A stretch of 59,282 nucleotides of DNA from Marivita sp. (GCF_020055635.1 NZ_JAIPUT010000025.1:1-59282); one strand, 5' to 3'; shown: positions 24,727 through 34,592, numbered from the stretch's first letter. Translations and numbers: made by a program. Notes: generated by a model from the letters alone, not told the origin.

Positions 24727-26316
24727 ATGAACATACTCACCCGATCCATTGCGGCGGCATGCCTTGCCCTGCCGTTTGCAGGGGGCGCAGCTGTCGCTGA
24801 GACACCCCCCAACGTCCTGGTCGTGGCACAGAACATCGACGATATCGTCGCCATCGACCCGGCCCAGGCTTATGAATTCACATCCAGCGAGATCGCAACC
24901 AACGTCTATGACCGGTTGGTGCAGTATGACGCAGACGATACAACCAAACTGGTGGGCGGGCTGGCCGAAAGCTGGGACATGGACGCCGATGCCAAGACGT
25001 TGACCTTCACGCTGCGCGACGGTGTTACCTTCCATTCGGGCAATCCCGTTCGCCCCGAAGATGTGATTTTTTCGTTCAAGCGTGTGATCGAGTTGAACAA
25101 GAACCCCGCCTTCATTCTTGCGCAGCTTGGCTGGACCCCCGAAAACTTCGACGACATGGTCACGGGCGACGGCAATACCGTCACGGTAAGATACTCCGGC
25201 GATTTTTCTCCGGCTTTCGTGATGAACGTGCTTGCTGCCCGCCCCGCCTCGATCGTGGACCGCGAACTTGTCATGCAGAACGAAGTCGACGGCGATTGGG
25301 GCAATGCGTGGCTCAATCAGAACACCGCCGGATCCGGTCCATTCATGCTCGACACATACAGGTCTTCTGAACTGCTGCGCCTGTCCGCAAACAAGGACTA
25401 CCACAAGGGTGCGCCCAAACTTGACTCCATCATCATCCGTCATGTCGCCGAAGCCGCGACCCAGCAGCTTTTGTTGCAACAGGGCGACGTGGACATCGCG
25501 CGCAACATGACACCCGAACAGGTGGCCAGCCTGCCTGAGGACGGATTCAAGATCGGCACCTATCCGCAGGCGACGGTTCATTTCATCTCGTACAACCTCA
25601 AGACGCCAGAGTTGAACAATCCGGCCCTGTGGGAAGCGTCGCGGTATCTGATCGACTACGGTGGTCTGACCAGCACCTTGCTGAAAGGTCAGATGGAAAA
25701 GCACCAGGCCTTCTGGCCGAAGGGCTTTCCGGGAGCGCTGGAAGACACGCCCTACAGCTACGACCCCGAAAAGGCCAAGCAGATCCTTGCCGATGGCGGT
25801 GTAGAGCTTCCGATCACGGTCGAAATGGACGTGTTCAACTTTGCCCCCTTCACCGATGTCGCGCAGTCCATTCAGGCGAGCTTTGCCGAAGCGGGGATCA
25901 ACTTTGAGCTCCAGCCCGGCACCACGGCGGGCATCATCACCAAGTACCGCGCCCGCGAGCACGAGGCGATCATGTTGTACTGGGGTCCGGACTTCAACGA
26001 TCCGCACTCCAACGCCAAAGCGTTCGCCTACAACGCCGACAACTCGGACGAGGCCTATATCTCGACCACCACATGGCGCAACGCGTGGGCCGTGCCGGAA
26101 GAGATGAACAAGGCGACAATGGCCGCACTGACCGAAGCCGATCCGGAAAAGCGCAACGAGATGTATCTGGAGCTGCAACGCGAGGTACAAAAGACCGCAC
26201 CGTTCTTCATCATGTTCCAGGGTACGCTTCAGGTCGGCATGGCGGACAATGTCGAAAATTACGTCCACGGCGCAAGTTCGGACCTGGTTTTTTACCGTCT
26301 GGTCGAAAAAAGCTAA
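24727..26316 (+). CDS. Peptide ABC transporter substrate-binding protein (SBP_bac_5, system 2)
   Basis: This periplasmic receptor has 529 residues, with a Sec signal (about 1-25, cut after AVA) and family-5 segments: AQNIDDIVAIDPAQAYEF, FTLRDGVTFHSGNPVRPEDVIFSFKR, NTAGSGPFMLDTYRSSE and a C-terminal NVENYVHGASSDLVFY. AGGAGG precedes the ATG. The gene is divergent from its permeases, an arrangement that allows separate control of the receptor level. A hairpin terminator follows. Confidence 0.92.
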   Translation: MNILTRSIAAACLALPFAGGAAVAETPPNVLVVAQNIDDIVAIDPAQAYEFTSSEIATNVYDRLVQYDADDTTKLVGGLAESWDMDADAKTLTFTLRDGVTFHSGNPVRPEDVIFSFKRVIELNKNPAFILAQLGWTPENFDDMVTGDGNTVTVRYSGDFSPAFVMNVLAARPASIVDRELVMQNEVDGDWGNAWLNQNTAGSGPFMLDTYRSSELLRLSANKDYHKGAPKLDSIIIRHVAEAATQQLLLQQGDVDIARNMTPEQVASLPEDGFKIGTYPQATVHFISYNLKTPELNNPALWEASRYLIDYGGLTSTLLKGQMEKHQAFWPKGFPGALEDTPYSYDPEKAKQILADGGVELPITVEMDVFNFAPFTDVAQSIQASFAEAGINFELQPGTTAGIITKYRAREHEAIMLYWGPDFNDPHSNAKAFAYNADNSDEAYISTTTWRNAWAVPEEMNKATMAALTEADPEKRNEMYLELQREVQKTAPFFIMFQGTLQVGMADNVENYVHGASSDLVFYRLVEKS

Positions 26317-26333
26317 GCTTTTGAAACAACAAG

Positions 26334-26359
26334 AAAGGCCGCACAACTGGGCGGCCTTT
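26334..26359. terminator. Bidirectional rho-independent terminator
   Basis: AAAGGCCGC (26334-26342) pairs perfectly with GCGGCCTTT (26351-26359) around an 8-base loop. It lies between the convergent receptor 2 gene and the GST-like gene, and the A-rich and T-rich stem ends serve both strands. Confidence 0.75.
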
Positions 26360-26381
26360 GCCGTTTGATCTGATGGCTGTG

Positions 26382-27062
26382 CTACCGCTCGTCTGCAAAG
26401 ATCTGCGGGTACATGTGCCGGATCGCAGCGTCGTCCATTTCCGTCTTGAACGGATGCTGTGACGGAAGCGCCAACCCCCGCTTGGCGGCGGGACGGTCGT
26501 TCAACTCGGCCATCAGGCGCGAGATATTGGTGAAACCGGCCATCGTTTCATCGTCCAGCATGAACGGAATACGCGGCGCCCAGCCCCAGATCGCCATGTC
26601 GAGGATGGTGTAGGCATCGCCCAGCATGTAGCGGCCTTTACCCAACTGGTCGTCGATGATCTTCCAATGGCGATGCGCCTCAAAGCGGTATCGCTTGATG
26701 GCGTAGGGGTCTTTGGCGAGGGCGAAATGCTGAAAATGCACCGCCTGCCCGGAATAGGGGCCGACACCCGAGGCGATGAAGAAGAGCCAGGACAAGAGCG
26801 CGCCGCGTTGATCGGGGCCGGGCATGAACTGGCCCGTCTTTTCGGCAAGGTAGAGCAAGATCGCATTGCTGTCGAAAAGCGCCACGTCACCGTCGAGGAT
26901 CGCGGGAACCTTGGCGTTGGGATTGATGGCAAGGAATGCGGGCGTGTGCTGTTGGCCCAATTTGGTATCGACAGGAACGGCGCGGTAATCGAGCCCGCTT
27001 TCCTCCAGAAACAGCGCCACTTTCATCGGGTTCGGCGCAGCGTTGAAATAGAAGTCGATCAT
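26382..27062 (-). CDS. Glutathione S-transferase family protein
   Basis: The 226-residue GST has an N-terminal thioredoxin-like domain (1-78, with NPNAKVPAILD and LFDSNAILLYLAEKTG forming the glutathione site) and a helical C-terminal domain. It resembles the YfcG/YghU-like bacterial group, whose members reduce disulfides or act as glutathione-dependent lyases. It is the last gene of the leftward operon with Opp system 3, 18 bases after the SDR. Its role there may be detoxification or a glutathione-dependent catabolic step. Confidence 0.88.
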   Translation of the reverse strand: MIDFYFNAAPNPMKVALFLEESGLDYRAVPVDTKLGQQHTPAFLAINPNAKVPAILDGDVALFDSNAILLYLAEKTGQFMPGPDQRGALLSWLFFIASGVGPYSGQAVHFQHFALAKDPYAIKRYRFEAHRHWKIIDDQLGKGRYMLGDAYTILDMAIWGWAPRIPFMLDDETMAGFTNISRLMAELNDRPAAKRGLALPSQHPFKTEMDDAAIRHMYPQIFADER

Positions 27063-27080
27063 CAGTTGTCCTTTCGGGGA

Positions 27081-27836
27081 TCAGGGCAATCCGGCCTCGA
27101 CCGGCAGGCAGACGCCCGTGATTCCGGAAGCAAGGTCGGAGGCAAGAAAACAGGCAGCGCGGGCGACATCCCTTTCCGTGGCGATGCGACCAAGCGCCGT
27201 TTCGGCATTTAAGGCGGCAATGGCAACATGTACGGGAGTCCCTCCCGCCTGCCCGCGGGCCTCAATCCGACCGAATAAGGCGTCGGTCAGGATTGGGCCG
27301 GGAGCAAGTGCGTTCACCCGCGTTCCATCGCGCCCCATGTCCAAAGCCGCCGCGCGCATCAGGCCAAGAACGGCGTGTTTGGTGCTGGTATAAAGCGCCT
27401 GATCGGGATGCGCGCGGTAGCCGTTGATCGACGCCATCAACACGGCAGCGCCAAAGGGCGACTTCGCCAGTTTCGGTGCTGCGGCTTTCAGGCTGAGTGC
27501 AACGCCGCGCACGTTCAGCGCAAAGGCGCGGTCCCATTCGTCAAGGTCGAGCGAAGCAATCCGCCGCCAAGGGGGTACCAGCCCGGCATTGGCAATCAGG
27601 ATGTCGAGACCGGGTAAATCAGCGACGTACGCGGTCAGCGTTGCTTCGGCTTCCGCCGCCGTCAGATCGAGTGCAAGGTGCTGCCAGTTGCCCGGCAGCG
27701 CCCCTGCTTCAAGACTGTCTGCAAGATCGACGATCGCCACGGACGCCCCTGCCCCGGCCAACATATCGGCAATCGCGCGGCCCAGACCACGCGCGCCACC
27801 GGTGACAAGGGCGGTGCGTCCGGTCAGGTCGATCAT
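27081..27836 (-). CDS. Short-chain dehydrogenase/reductase (SDR)
   Basis: A classical SDR of 251 residues: cofactor motif TGGARGLG, NAG motif in ILIANAGLV, catalytic Ser in MASINGY, Tyr and Lys in YTSTK, and a C-terminal DLASGITGVCLPVEAG. Asp after the second strand (VDLAD) favours NAD(H). The ATG overlaps the stop of the M24 gene by 4 bases; a frame extension to 28118 is not coding. The substrate is probably a hydroxy or keto product of the system 3 compound. Confidence 0.9.
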   Translation of the reverse strand: MIDLTGRTALVTGGARGLGRAIADMLAGAGASVAIVDLADSLEAGALPGNWQHLALDLTAAEAEATLTAYVADLPGLDILIANAGLVPPWRRIASLDLDEWDRAFALNVRGVALSLKAAAPKLAKSPFGAAVLMASINGYRAHPDQALYTSTKHAVLGLMRAAALDMGRDGTRVNALAPGPILTDALFGRIEARGQAGGTPVHVAIAALNAETALGRIATERDVARAACFLASDLASGITGVCLPVEAGLP

Positions 27837-28981
27837 TCGATCACGATCAGGTCTTGGAAACCCGAGGTCAGTGCCTCGGCGCCACCCGGACGCGCGACGA
27901 CACAATCCTCGACGCGGGCAGAGAAATCCATGTCGCGGAAGATCGACGGCTCGATGGTAAAGACCATGCCTTCCTGCACCTCGGTCGTGTCGCCCTTGGT
28001 CAGGAACGGCGGTTCGTGTACGTCCCAGCCAATGGCGTGACCCAGGCGGTGACGGAAATCCTTGCCGTAACCCGCATTCTCGATCACGTCGCGTGCGGCT
28101 TTGTCGACCTGCTCGCACGTCACTTCACCCGCTTTTAGCGCGGCGATCCCGGCGGCCTGGCTTTCCATGACCAGCTTGTGCACCAGACGCTGTTCCTCGG
28201 TCGGCGCGCCAAAGGCGATGGTACGTCCAAAGTCATAGCACATGCCATCAAGCACCGCGCCGAAATCGAAATTCACCGACACCGGCTTGTCGAGCTTGCG
28301 CGGCCAGGTGCCCAGCTTGTCGCCAAAGCGCAGCGCGTGATCGGGGCCGGAGTTGTAAAGCGACGTCGTGAACGACGGGCCAAGTGAGCCGTGGGCGCGC
28401 ATCTGGTAGTCGATTTCCGAACTGATCTCCAACTCGGTCATGCCCATCTTCAGGTTTTTCACCGTCGCGGCAAAGGCTTTTTCCGTGATCTCGCCCGCGC
28501 GGCGCAGCAGGTCAATCTCGTCCTGATCCTTGATCACGCGGATCGGGCGCAGAAGTTTGGTTCCGTTGGCAAAGCGCACGCCCGGCAGCAACGCTTGCAA
28601 TTCCATCAGCGCCTCGGCCTCGCCATCTTCGGACACGGCAACGGTGGCCCCTTCGCCGACACCCAGATCTTTGAGGATCCCACGGACCATCTCGACCGGA
28701 TCATCCCAGTCGCCCAGCACCCGCAGATCAACGCCGGTTATCTTGCCCGCGCTGCCAAATTCGGCGGTCATGCGGGGCAAAGTCAGGATCGGTTCGCGGT
28801 CGGGCGCGATCCACATGCCTTCCAGCCAGTGACCGGGATGCAGGTTGCGGCCATAATTCGGAATGTCGCGGTGGATGCCGGTCAGGTAATCCAGATCGGT
28901 GCCAATGGGAAAGAACACCAGATCGGCTTTGCCGCCGATCATGCCCTGGAATTTCGTCATCCGGTCTTTGTAGCTGGCCAC
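27833..28981 (-). CDS. M24-family metallopeptidase (second copy)
   Basis: The 382-residue protein is a second pita-bread hydrolase, diverged from the copy at 9669-10757. Ligands visible are the Asp pair in FDFGAVLDGMCYDFGR, His in HRLGHAIGWDVHEPPF, and Glu in TIEPSIF and ARVEDCVV. An N-terminal creatinase-like domain (about 1-150) precedes it. M24 relatives with this organisation include ectoine hydrolase (DoeA/EutD) as well as Xaa-Pro peptidases. The start is the GTG at 28981 with AGAAGGAGAG upstream, overlapping the OppF-like gene by 25 bases. Confidence 0.9.
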   Translation of the reverse strand: MASYKDRMTKFQGMIGGKADLVFFPIGTDLDYLTGIHRDIPNYGRNLHPGHWLEGMWIAPDREPILTLPRMTAEFGSAGKITGVDLRVLGDWDDPVEMVRGILKDLGVGEGATVAVSEDGEAEALMELQALLPGVRFANGTKLLRPIRVIKDQDEIDLLRRAGEITEKAFAATVKNLKMGMTELEISSEIDYQMRAHGSLGPSFTTSLYNSGPDHALRFGDKLGTWPRKLDKPVSVNFDFGAVLDGMCYDFGRTIAFGAPTEEQRLVHKLVMESQAAGIAALKAGEVTCEQVDKAARDVIENAGYGKDFRHRLGHAIGWDVHEPPFLTKGDTTEVQEGMVFTIEPSIFRDMDFSARVEDCVVARPGGAEALTSGFQDLIVIE

Positions 28982-29976
28982 TTTGGCTCTCCTTCTATGG
29001 CGGTTGTTTCGATAAGGTGGCAGGCCGCCTGGCGTCCCGGCGCAATATCGCGCAAAACGGGACGTTCGGTGCGGCAGCGCGCTTCGGCCAAGGGGCAGCG
29101 CGGGTGGAAATGGCAGCCCTTGGGCGGGTCGATGGGTGACGGAATGTCCCCCTTGATCGGCTCATAAACCGTGCGGCGACGATCAAGGCGCGGCACGCCG
29201 TCGATCAATGCACGGGTATAGGGGTGCTGCGGATCGTTGAAGATCTGCTCGGCCGGGCCGCTTTCGACGATGCGGCCCAGATACATGACCAGGATACGGT
29301 CCGCGATATGTTCGACCACGCCAAGGTCATGGCTGATGAAGAGATAGGTCAGGCCGAACTCGTCGCGCAAATCCATGAAAAGGTTGATGATCTGTGCCTG
29401 GATCGAGACATCCAACGCCGAGACCGCCTCATCGCAGACAAGGATTTCAGGCTTCACCGCCAGCGCTCGCGCGATCCCGATGCGTTGTCTTTGACCACCC
29501 GAGAACTGGTGCGAGAACCGGTCGCGATAACTCGCGTCGATGCCGCAGCGATCCATGAGATCGGCGACATAGGCGTTCACCTCGGACGGCGACACGATGC
29601 GATGCACGCGCGGCGCTTCTCCGATCAGGTCGGATACCCGCTTGCGCGGGTTGAGGGACGAGAACGGGTCTTGGAAGATCATCTGCATCGGCAGCGGGCC
29701 GGTATTCGCATCCGGTGCCCGCCCGTTGATCTGGCCTTCGCTGGGGTCAAGCAAACCGGCAACCATCCGGCCCAAGGTGGACTTACCGCAACCCGACTCG
29801 CCCACGACGCCCAGAACCTCGCCCTTGTAGAGATCGAAGCTCACATCCTCGACCGCACGCACGACGGGACGGGGACGGGCCAGACCCAGCCGCGCCAATC
29901 CGCGAGCGACAAGATCACCGCGACCGCCGAACTGTTTGCTGACATTTTGGGCGGACAGGATCACGTTATCGGTCAT
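28957..29976 (-). CDS. Peptide ABC transporter ATPase, DppF/OppF type (system 3)
   Basis: The 339-residue ATPase has Walker A GESGCGKS, signature SGGQRQRIGIARAL, Walker B ILVCDEAVSALD (Ala-Val in place of Pro-Thr) and the C-terminal cysteine tail CHFHPRCPLAEARC. It ends inside the M24 gene and starts with a 4-base overlap to the OppD-like gene. Confidence 0.92.
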   Translation of the reverse strand: MTDNVILSAQNVSKQFGGRGDLVARGLARLGLARPRPVVRAVEDVSFDLYKGEVLGVVGESGCGKSTLGRMVAGLLDPSEGQINGRAPDANTGPLPMQMIFQDPFSSLNPRKRVSDLIGEAPRVHRIVSPSEVNAYVADLMDRCGIDASYRDRFSHQFSGGQRQRIGIARALAVKPEILVCDEAVSALDVSIQAQIINLFMDLRDEFGLTYLFISHDLGVVEHIADRILVMYLGRIVESGPAEQIFNDPQHPYTRALIDGVPRLDRRRTVYEPIKGDIPSPIDPPKGCHFHPRCPLAEARCRTERPVLRDIAPGRQAACHLIETTAIEGEPKWPATKTG

Positions 29977-30947
29977 GACGCCTCCCCGGTCAGGGGATGG
30001 AAACAGCGCACTGCGCGGGTGTCGCTGATTGGCTCAATGGCAGGCATCGCCTCGCAGGCGGCCGTGGCACGCGGGCAGCGGGGTGCATAGGCACATCCTT
30101 TCGGCAGATCGGTCAGCGCGGGCATGCGTCCGGGAATCTGATTGAGCCGTTTTCCCCGCGTGCCCCGTGCAGGCACGGAGTCGATCAGGCCGCGGGTGTA
30201 GGGATGGGCCGGGTTGTCGAGCACGTCGTCCACTCCTCCGATCTCCACGATGCGCCCGGCATACATGACCGCCAATCGGTCCGCGATCCCGGCAACGACG
30301 GCAAGGTCATGGGTGATCCAGATCAGCGCCGTTCCCCGGTCGCGGCACAGCCGTTGCACAAGCGCAAGGATTTGCCCCTGGATGGTCACGTCCAACGCGG
30401 TCGTCGGCTCATCCGCGATGATCAGGTCGGGGCGGTGCAAGAGGGCAATCGCGATTGCAACCCGTTGCCGCATTCCGCCAGAAAGCTGATGCGGGTAGGA
30501 CCGCAGCCGGTCTTCGGGCGCGGGAATGCCCACTTCGTCCAAGGCGGCGATGGCGCGACTGCGTGCCTTGGTCTTGGTGATGGACTCGTGCGCGGAAAGA
30601 GCATCGTACATCTGCGTTTCGATGCGCAGCACCGGGTTGAGCGTCATCATCGGGTCCTGGAAGATCATCGCGATACGGCGCCCGCGCAACTGGCGCATGT
30701 CTTCTTCGCCAAGGGTCAGCACGTCCTGGCCGTGCAGCAGAACCTGACCGCCCACCACCTTGCCCGGCGGGCTGATCAAGCGATTGATCGAAAACCCGGT
30801 CAGCGATTTGCCCGATCCACTTTCGCCCACAAGGCCCAGGATCTCGCCAGTGTTCACAGTCAGGGACACGCCCTGCAGGGCGGCGATCGTGCCAGAAGGT
30901 GAAACAAACGACGTATCCAGGTCGCGCACGTCAAGTACTGCTGTCAT
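29973..30947 (-). CDS. Peptide ABC transporter ATPase, DppD/OppD type (system 3)
   Basis: The 324-residue ATPase has GESGSGKS, SGGMRQRVAIAIAL and LIIADEPTTALD, and a tail CAYAPRCPRATAAC. The frame is open to 31343, but the extra sequence lies antisense-like within the permease gene; the ATG at 30947 starts directly at the first ABC strand (TAVLDVRDLDTSF). It is 11 bases after the OppC-like gene. Confidence 0.92.
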   Translation of the reverse strand: MTAVLDVRDLDTSFVSPSGTIAALQGVSLTVNTGEILGLVGESGSGKSLTGFSINRLISPPGKVVGGQVLLHGQDVLTLGEEDMRQLRGRRIAMIFQDPMMTLNPVLRIETQMYDALSAHESITKTKARSRAIAALDEVGIPAPEDRLRSYPHQLSGGMRQRVAIAIALLHRPDLIIADEPTTALDVTIQGQILALVQRLCRDRGTALIWITHDLAVVAGIADRLAVMYAGRIVEIGGVDDVLDNPAHPYTRGLIDSVPARGTRGKRLNQIPGRMPALTDLPKGCAYAPRCPRATAACEAMPAIEPISDTRAVRCFHPLTGEAS

Positions 30948-30958
30948 GCTCTGCCCCT

Positions 30959-31852
30959 TCACAGTCGCGGATTGAGAACATCGCGCAGGCGGTCGCCCAA
31001 CACGTTGGCGCTGATGATGATGGCCAGCAGAACCAGCCCCGGCAGGACGCTGATCCAGTAGCGCCCGGATTGCAGGTAGTCGAACCCGTTCGCGATCAGC
31101 AGGCCAAGAGAGGGCCGCGTCGGCGGCAGGCCAAGACCGAGGAAGGACAGCGTTGCCTCCAGCGAAATGGCCATCGCCATCTGCATGGTCGCGACGACCA
31201 GCATCGTGGGCAGGCAGTTGGGCAGGATATGACCCAGCAGGATGCGCAGGCCTCCCAGCCGCAGCCCACGCGCCGCATCGACATACTCGCGTGCGCCTTC
31301 CACCAAAGCTACACCGCGAACCGTACGGGCGAAGTAGGCCCACTGTACGACAACCAGAGCAAAGATGATCTTGTCGACCCCGCGCCCGAGGATCACCAGA
31401 AGGATCAGCGCGACGAGGATGGTTGGGAAGCTGAGTTGCAGATCAACGATCCGCATCAGCAGCGTGTCTACCCAACCGCGCCGGTAAGCGGCGACGAGAC
31501 CCACCATCGTGCCGAATATCAACGCCAGAAACCCCGACAGCAGACCAACGATCAACGAAATGCGGATGCCGTACAGCATCGCGCTCAGCATGTCGCGGCC
31601 CTGCCCGTCCGTGCCGAGCCAATAGGTCATGCCGGTAAAGCTCTGGCTGCCGGGAGGCAGGAGGCTGTCAAGGATGTCGACCTGACGCAAATCATAGGGG
31701 TTTTGCGGCGCGATCAGCGGCGCGCCGAAGCCCAGAAGGCAGAAGCCAAGGAAAACCGCCAAAGCGATGACCGCGCTGGGGACGGACATGAACCGCTTGG
31801 CGAGATCGCGCGGCGATCCGGCGACGATGGGGACAGAAGATGTCAGGCTCAT
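30959..31852 (-). CDS. Peptide ABC transporter permease, DppC/OppC type (system 3)
   Basis: The 297-residue permease has the OppC motif WLGTDGQGRDMLSAMLYGIRISL, EAA loop YVDAARGLRLGGLRILLGHILPN and a C-terminal GDRLRDVLNPRL. ATG overlaps the stop of the OppB-like gene by 4 bases. Confidence 0.92.
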   Translation of the reverse strand: MSLTSSVPIVAGSPRDLAKRFMSVPSAVIALAVFLGFCLLGFGAPLIAPQNPYDLRQVDILDSLLPPGSQSFTGMTYWLGTDGQGRDMLSAMLYGIRISLIVGLLSGFLALIFGTMVGLVAAYRRGWVDTLLMRIVDLQLSFPTILVALILLVILGRGVDKIIFALVVVQWAYFARTVRGVALVEGAREYVDAARGLRLGGLRILLGHILPNCLPTMLVVATMQMAMAISLEATLSFLGLGLPPTRPSLGLLIANGFDYLQSGRYWISVLPGLVLLAIIISANVLGDRLRDVLNPRL

Positions 31853-32826
31853 GTTGGGCTGTCCCCCAGCCGCACGCGCGGGTCGAGGATGGAATAGAGG
31901 ATGTCGACCAGCAGGTTCAGGATCACGAACATGAAGACGACGAAGATCAGGTATGCCACGATCAGGGGTCGGTCCAGCACGCCAATGGCGTCGATCAGCA
32001 TCTTGCCGACGCCTGGCCAGCTGAAGATCGACTCGACCACCACGGCAAAGGCGATGACACCGCCAAACTCCATGCCAAGGACGGTGACAATGGGGATGAG
32101 GATGTTCTTCATCACATGGGCCGAGAGGATGCGCCGTTCGCGAATGCCGTTTGCGCGGGCAAACTTGATGTAGTCGGCAAAGAGCACTTCGCGCATGCCC
32201 GCACGGGTCAGGCGAATGACCATCGCCATCATGATGAGCGACAGCGTGAAGGCAGGCATGGCGAGGTGATGCAGACCGTTCAGCGTCAGAAAGCTGAACT
32301 CGGTGCCGAACACCTCGACCGTGTCGCCCCGCCCGATGGAGGGCATCCAGCCAAGCTGGACGGAGAAAACGAGGATCATGATGAGACCGATCCAGAAGAC
32401 CGGAAGCGAAAAGCCGATCATGGAAAATGCCATGATGCAGCGGCTTGAAAACGCCTCGGGCTTCAACCCTGCCCGCATCCCCAAAGGCAGGCCGATCACC
32501 AGCGCCAGAACCAAAGCGGCAAAAGCCAGTTCCAGCGTTGCGGGCAACCGTTCAAAGATCAGCGAGAGGGCGGGGATTCCGTGAGTGAATGAGTTGCCCA
32601 GATCGCCTTGGAGCAGGTTTCCCAGAAACACGAGGTACTGTTCCCAGACAGGTCGGTCGAGGCCAAGATCGGCGATGATCTTGGTCAGGCAGGCTTGATC
32701 GCATTCGGACGAGGCGAAGATGTAGACCGGGTTGCCGATCACATTGACGCCGAAGAACACCAGCACGGTCATCACAAGCAGCACAAGCAGCGCCTGCAAG
32801 ACACGTTTGATGATGAATTCAGCCAT
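31849..32826 (-). CDS. Peptide ABC transporter permease, DppB/OppB type (system 3)
   Basis: The 325-residue permease has an OppB start (FIIKRVLQALLVLLVMTVLVFF), LGLDRPVWEQYLVFLGNLLQGDLGNS, and a C-terminal VDILYSILDPRVR. It carries a cysteine pair in SSECDQACLTKI within the first periplasmic loop, which many DppB-like permeases of this branch share. It follows the receptor gene by 30 bases. Confidence 0.92.
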   Translation of the reverse strand: MAEFIIKRVLQALLVLLVMTVLVFFGVNVIGNPVYIFASSECDQACLTKIIADLGLDRPVWEQYLVFLGNLLQGDLGNSFTHGIPALSLIFERLPATLELAFAALVLALVIGLPLGMRAGLKPEAFSSRCIMAFSMIGFSLPVFWIGLIMILVFSVQLGWMPSIGRGDTVEVFGTEFSFLTLNGLHHLAMPAFTLSLIMMAMVIRLTRAGMREVLFADYIKFARANGIRERRILSAHVMKNILIPIVTVLGMEFGGVIAFAVVVESIFSWPGVGKMLIDAIGVLDRPLIVAYLIFVVFMFVILNLLVDILYSILDPRVRLGDSPT

Positions 32827-32856
32827 CGGTTCTTCGCCTCGTCCGCTGTTCTACGC

Positions 32857-34464
32857 TTAGTCGACCCGCGACACTTCGGTCGCGAGCGTGCGCTCGTTTG
32901 TGCGCGGCTGGTGTTCAAGACCGGCTTTCATCGCCCAGTTGTTCACCTGGAAGTGGATCGGGATGTAGGCATAGTCTTCCATGCCAATGGTGATCGCCTC
33001 TTGCAGGATCGCCAACCGGGTTTCCGGGTCGATGGTGCGCTTGGCCAGAACCGACCGCGCGTCGATCTCGGGGTTGGAGTAGCGTCCGAAATTGCCGTTC
33101 CCGCCACCCGTTGCCGCGTTGTAGGTTTCCAGCGTTCCCGAGACTGTATAGGTCGCCTCACCTGCTACGGTACCCCAGCCTGTCATTGACATCGAAAACT
33201 CGGGCACATCGAATCCAGGCATGGACAGCTCATCGCCCCGGATCAGCCGCGAAAAGAAGATGTTGCGCGGCATGGCGTCGACTTCGGTGGTGATGCCGAC
33301 ACGGCTCCACATCTGGGCGACCGCTTCGAGGATGCGGGCGTCGTTTATGTAGCGGTCGTTCGGGCCGTGAAGGGTGATGCGGAAGCCGTCACCATAGCCT
33401 GCCTCGTTCAGCAGCGCCTGCGCCTGTTCCGGATCGTAGGGGTCGGCCTCGAGACCCTCTACATAGCCGAAAAAGCCCGGCGGCACGATGTTCTTGGCAG
33501 GCAGCGATGCGCCACCCATCACGCGATCCCGGATCGCTTCGCGGTTGACGGCAAGGCTCAGCGCCTTGCGCACACGCCAGTCGCGCATCGGGTTCGGAAC
33601 CATGACGTTGCCGTCATTGTCGGTGATGAACCGCTCGACGTGCTTGTAGCCGGGCATGAGATAGATCAGCCGGTCCGACGAGATGGTCGACACGGTGAAA
33701 TCCGGGTCTTCCTGCAATTGCGGAAGGTCGATGGTGGGCGGATAGTCGATCATGTCGACATCGCCATTCAAAAGCGCGGCAAGGCGGGACGCATCCTGTG
33801 TAATCGGGCGGAACACCACCTGATCCCATTCAACTTCACCACCCCACCAGTTGGGGTTCTTCTTTACCGTCACGCGGTTGCCGGGGCTATATTCCTCGAA
33901 CAGGAATGGGCCGGTGCCGATTGCGGCCTGACCGCTGTTGAAATCGACCGACTCGGTCACACCGCGGGCGGCGTGTTCGGCGACAATGGGCAACATGGCA
34001 AGGTCTTCGGCCACGGTCGGATAGGGGCCATCAGTGGTGATGTGGATGGTATAGTCATCCACCTTGGTCCACTGTTTCGATCCCTTTTCAAGTTGGAAGG
34101 CGGGCGAAGCTGGAGCGCCCGAAATCCCCCCACGCAGGCGGTCAAAGGTGAAAATCACGTCATCGGCGTTGAACGCCTCGCCATCGTGCCACTGGACACC
34201 TTCGCGCAGTTTGAATTCCCACGTCGTGTCATCCAGCGGTTGCCAGCTTGCGGCAAGACCGGGGATCGGCTGGGACGCGGAGTCAAGCGCGACGAGTTTT
34301 TCGAAGATGTGTTCCTGCACCTGCACGTCAGCAGAAAGCTGGGTCCAGTGTGGGTCCAATGAGCTCGCTTCGGACCGGACACCGATGGTGAGCACTTCTT
34401 GCGCGGCGACGGGCATGGCCAGCATGACCGCGGCACACAGAAGGCCGGGCTTCCAGAATTTCAT
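32857..34464 (-). CDS. Peptide ABC transporter substrate-binding protein (SBP_bac_5, system 3)
   Basis: This 535-residue receptor has a Sec signal (about 1-22, cut after VAA or AQ), then LTIGVRSEASSLDPHWTQLSADVQ, FKLREGVQWHDGEAFNADDVIFTFDR and GTGPFLFEEYSPGN. The ATG at 34464 has AAGGAGGA upstream, which makes the in-frame start at 34497 unlikely. It is the first gene of a nine-gene leftward operon (receptor, permeases, ATPases, M24, SDR, GST). An operator copy lies 129 bases upstream. Confidence 0.92.
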   Translation of the reverse strand: MKFWKPGLLCAAVMLAMPVAAQEVLTIGVRSEASSLDPHWTQLSADVQVQEHIFEKLVALDSASQPIPGLAASWQPLDDTTWEFKLREGVQWHDGEAFNADDVIFTFDRLRGGISGAPASPAFQLEKGSKQWTKVDDYTIHITTDGPYPTVAEDLAMLPIVAEHAARGVTESVDFNSGQAAIGTGPFLFEEYSPGNRVTVKKNPNWWGGEVEWDQVVFRPITQDASRLAALLNGDVDMIDYPPTIDLPQLQEDPDFTVSTISSDRLIYLMPGYKHVERFITDNDGNVMVPNPMRDWRVRKALSLAVNREAIRDRVMGGASLPAKNIVPPGFFGYVEGLEADPYDPEQAQALLNEAGYGDGFRITLHGPNDRYINDARILEAVAQMWSRVGITTEVDAMPRNIFFSRLIRGDELSMPGFDVPEFSMSMTGWGTVAGEATYTVSGTLETYNAATGGGNGNFGRYSNPEIDARSVLAKRTIDPETRLAILQEAITIGMEDYAYIPIHFQVNNWAMKAGLEHQPRTNERTLATEVSRVD

Positions 34465-34592
34465 GAGAATGTCCTCCTTGTTGGATAGAACAGACATCGA
34501 GACGGTCCTGACGCGATGCCAGTCAGCTTGTTTTTATGACAGTAAAAACTTTTTACTTTCGATTCGAGACTCTGTCTAACAAATTTTACTAT

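Noticed and set aside
24709..26346. Long 545-residue leftward open frame opposite the system 2 receptor gene
   Set aside because: It is the antisense shadow of a receptor with clear family motifs and signal peptide; high-GC codon use keeps the opposite frame open.
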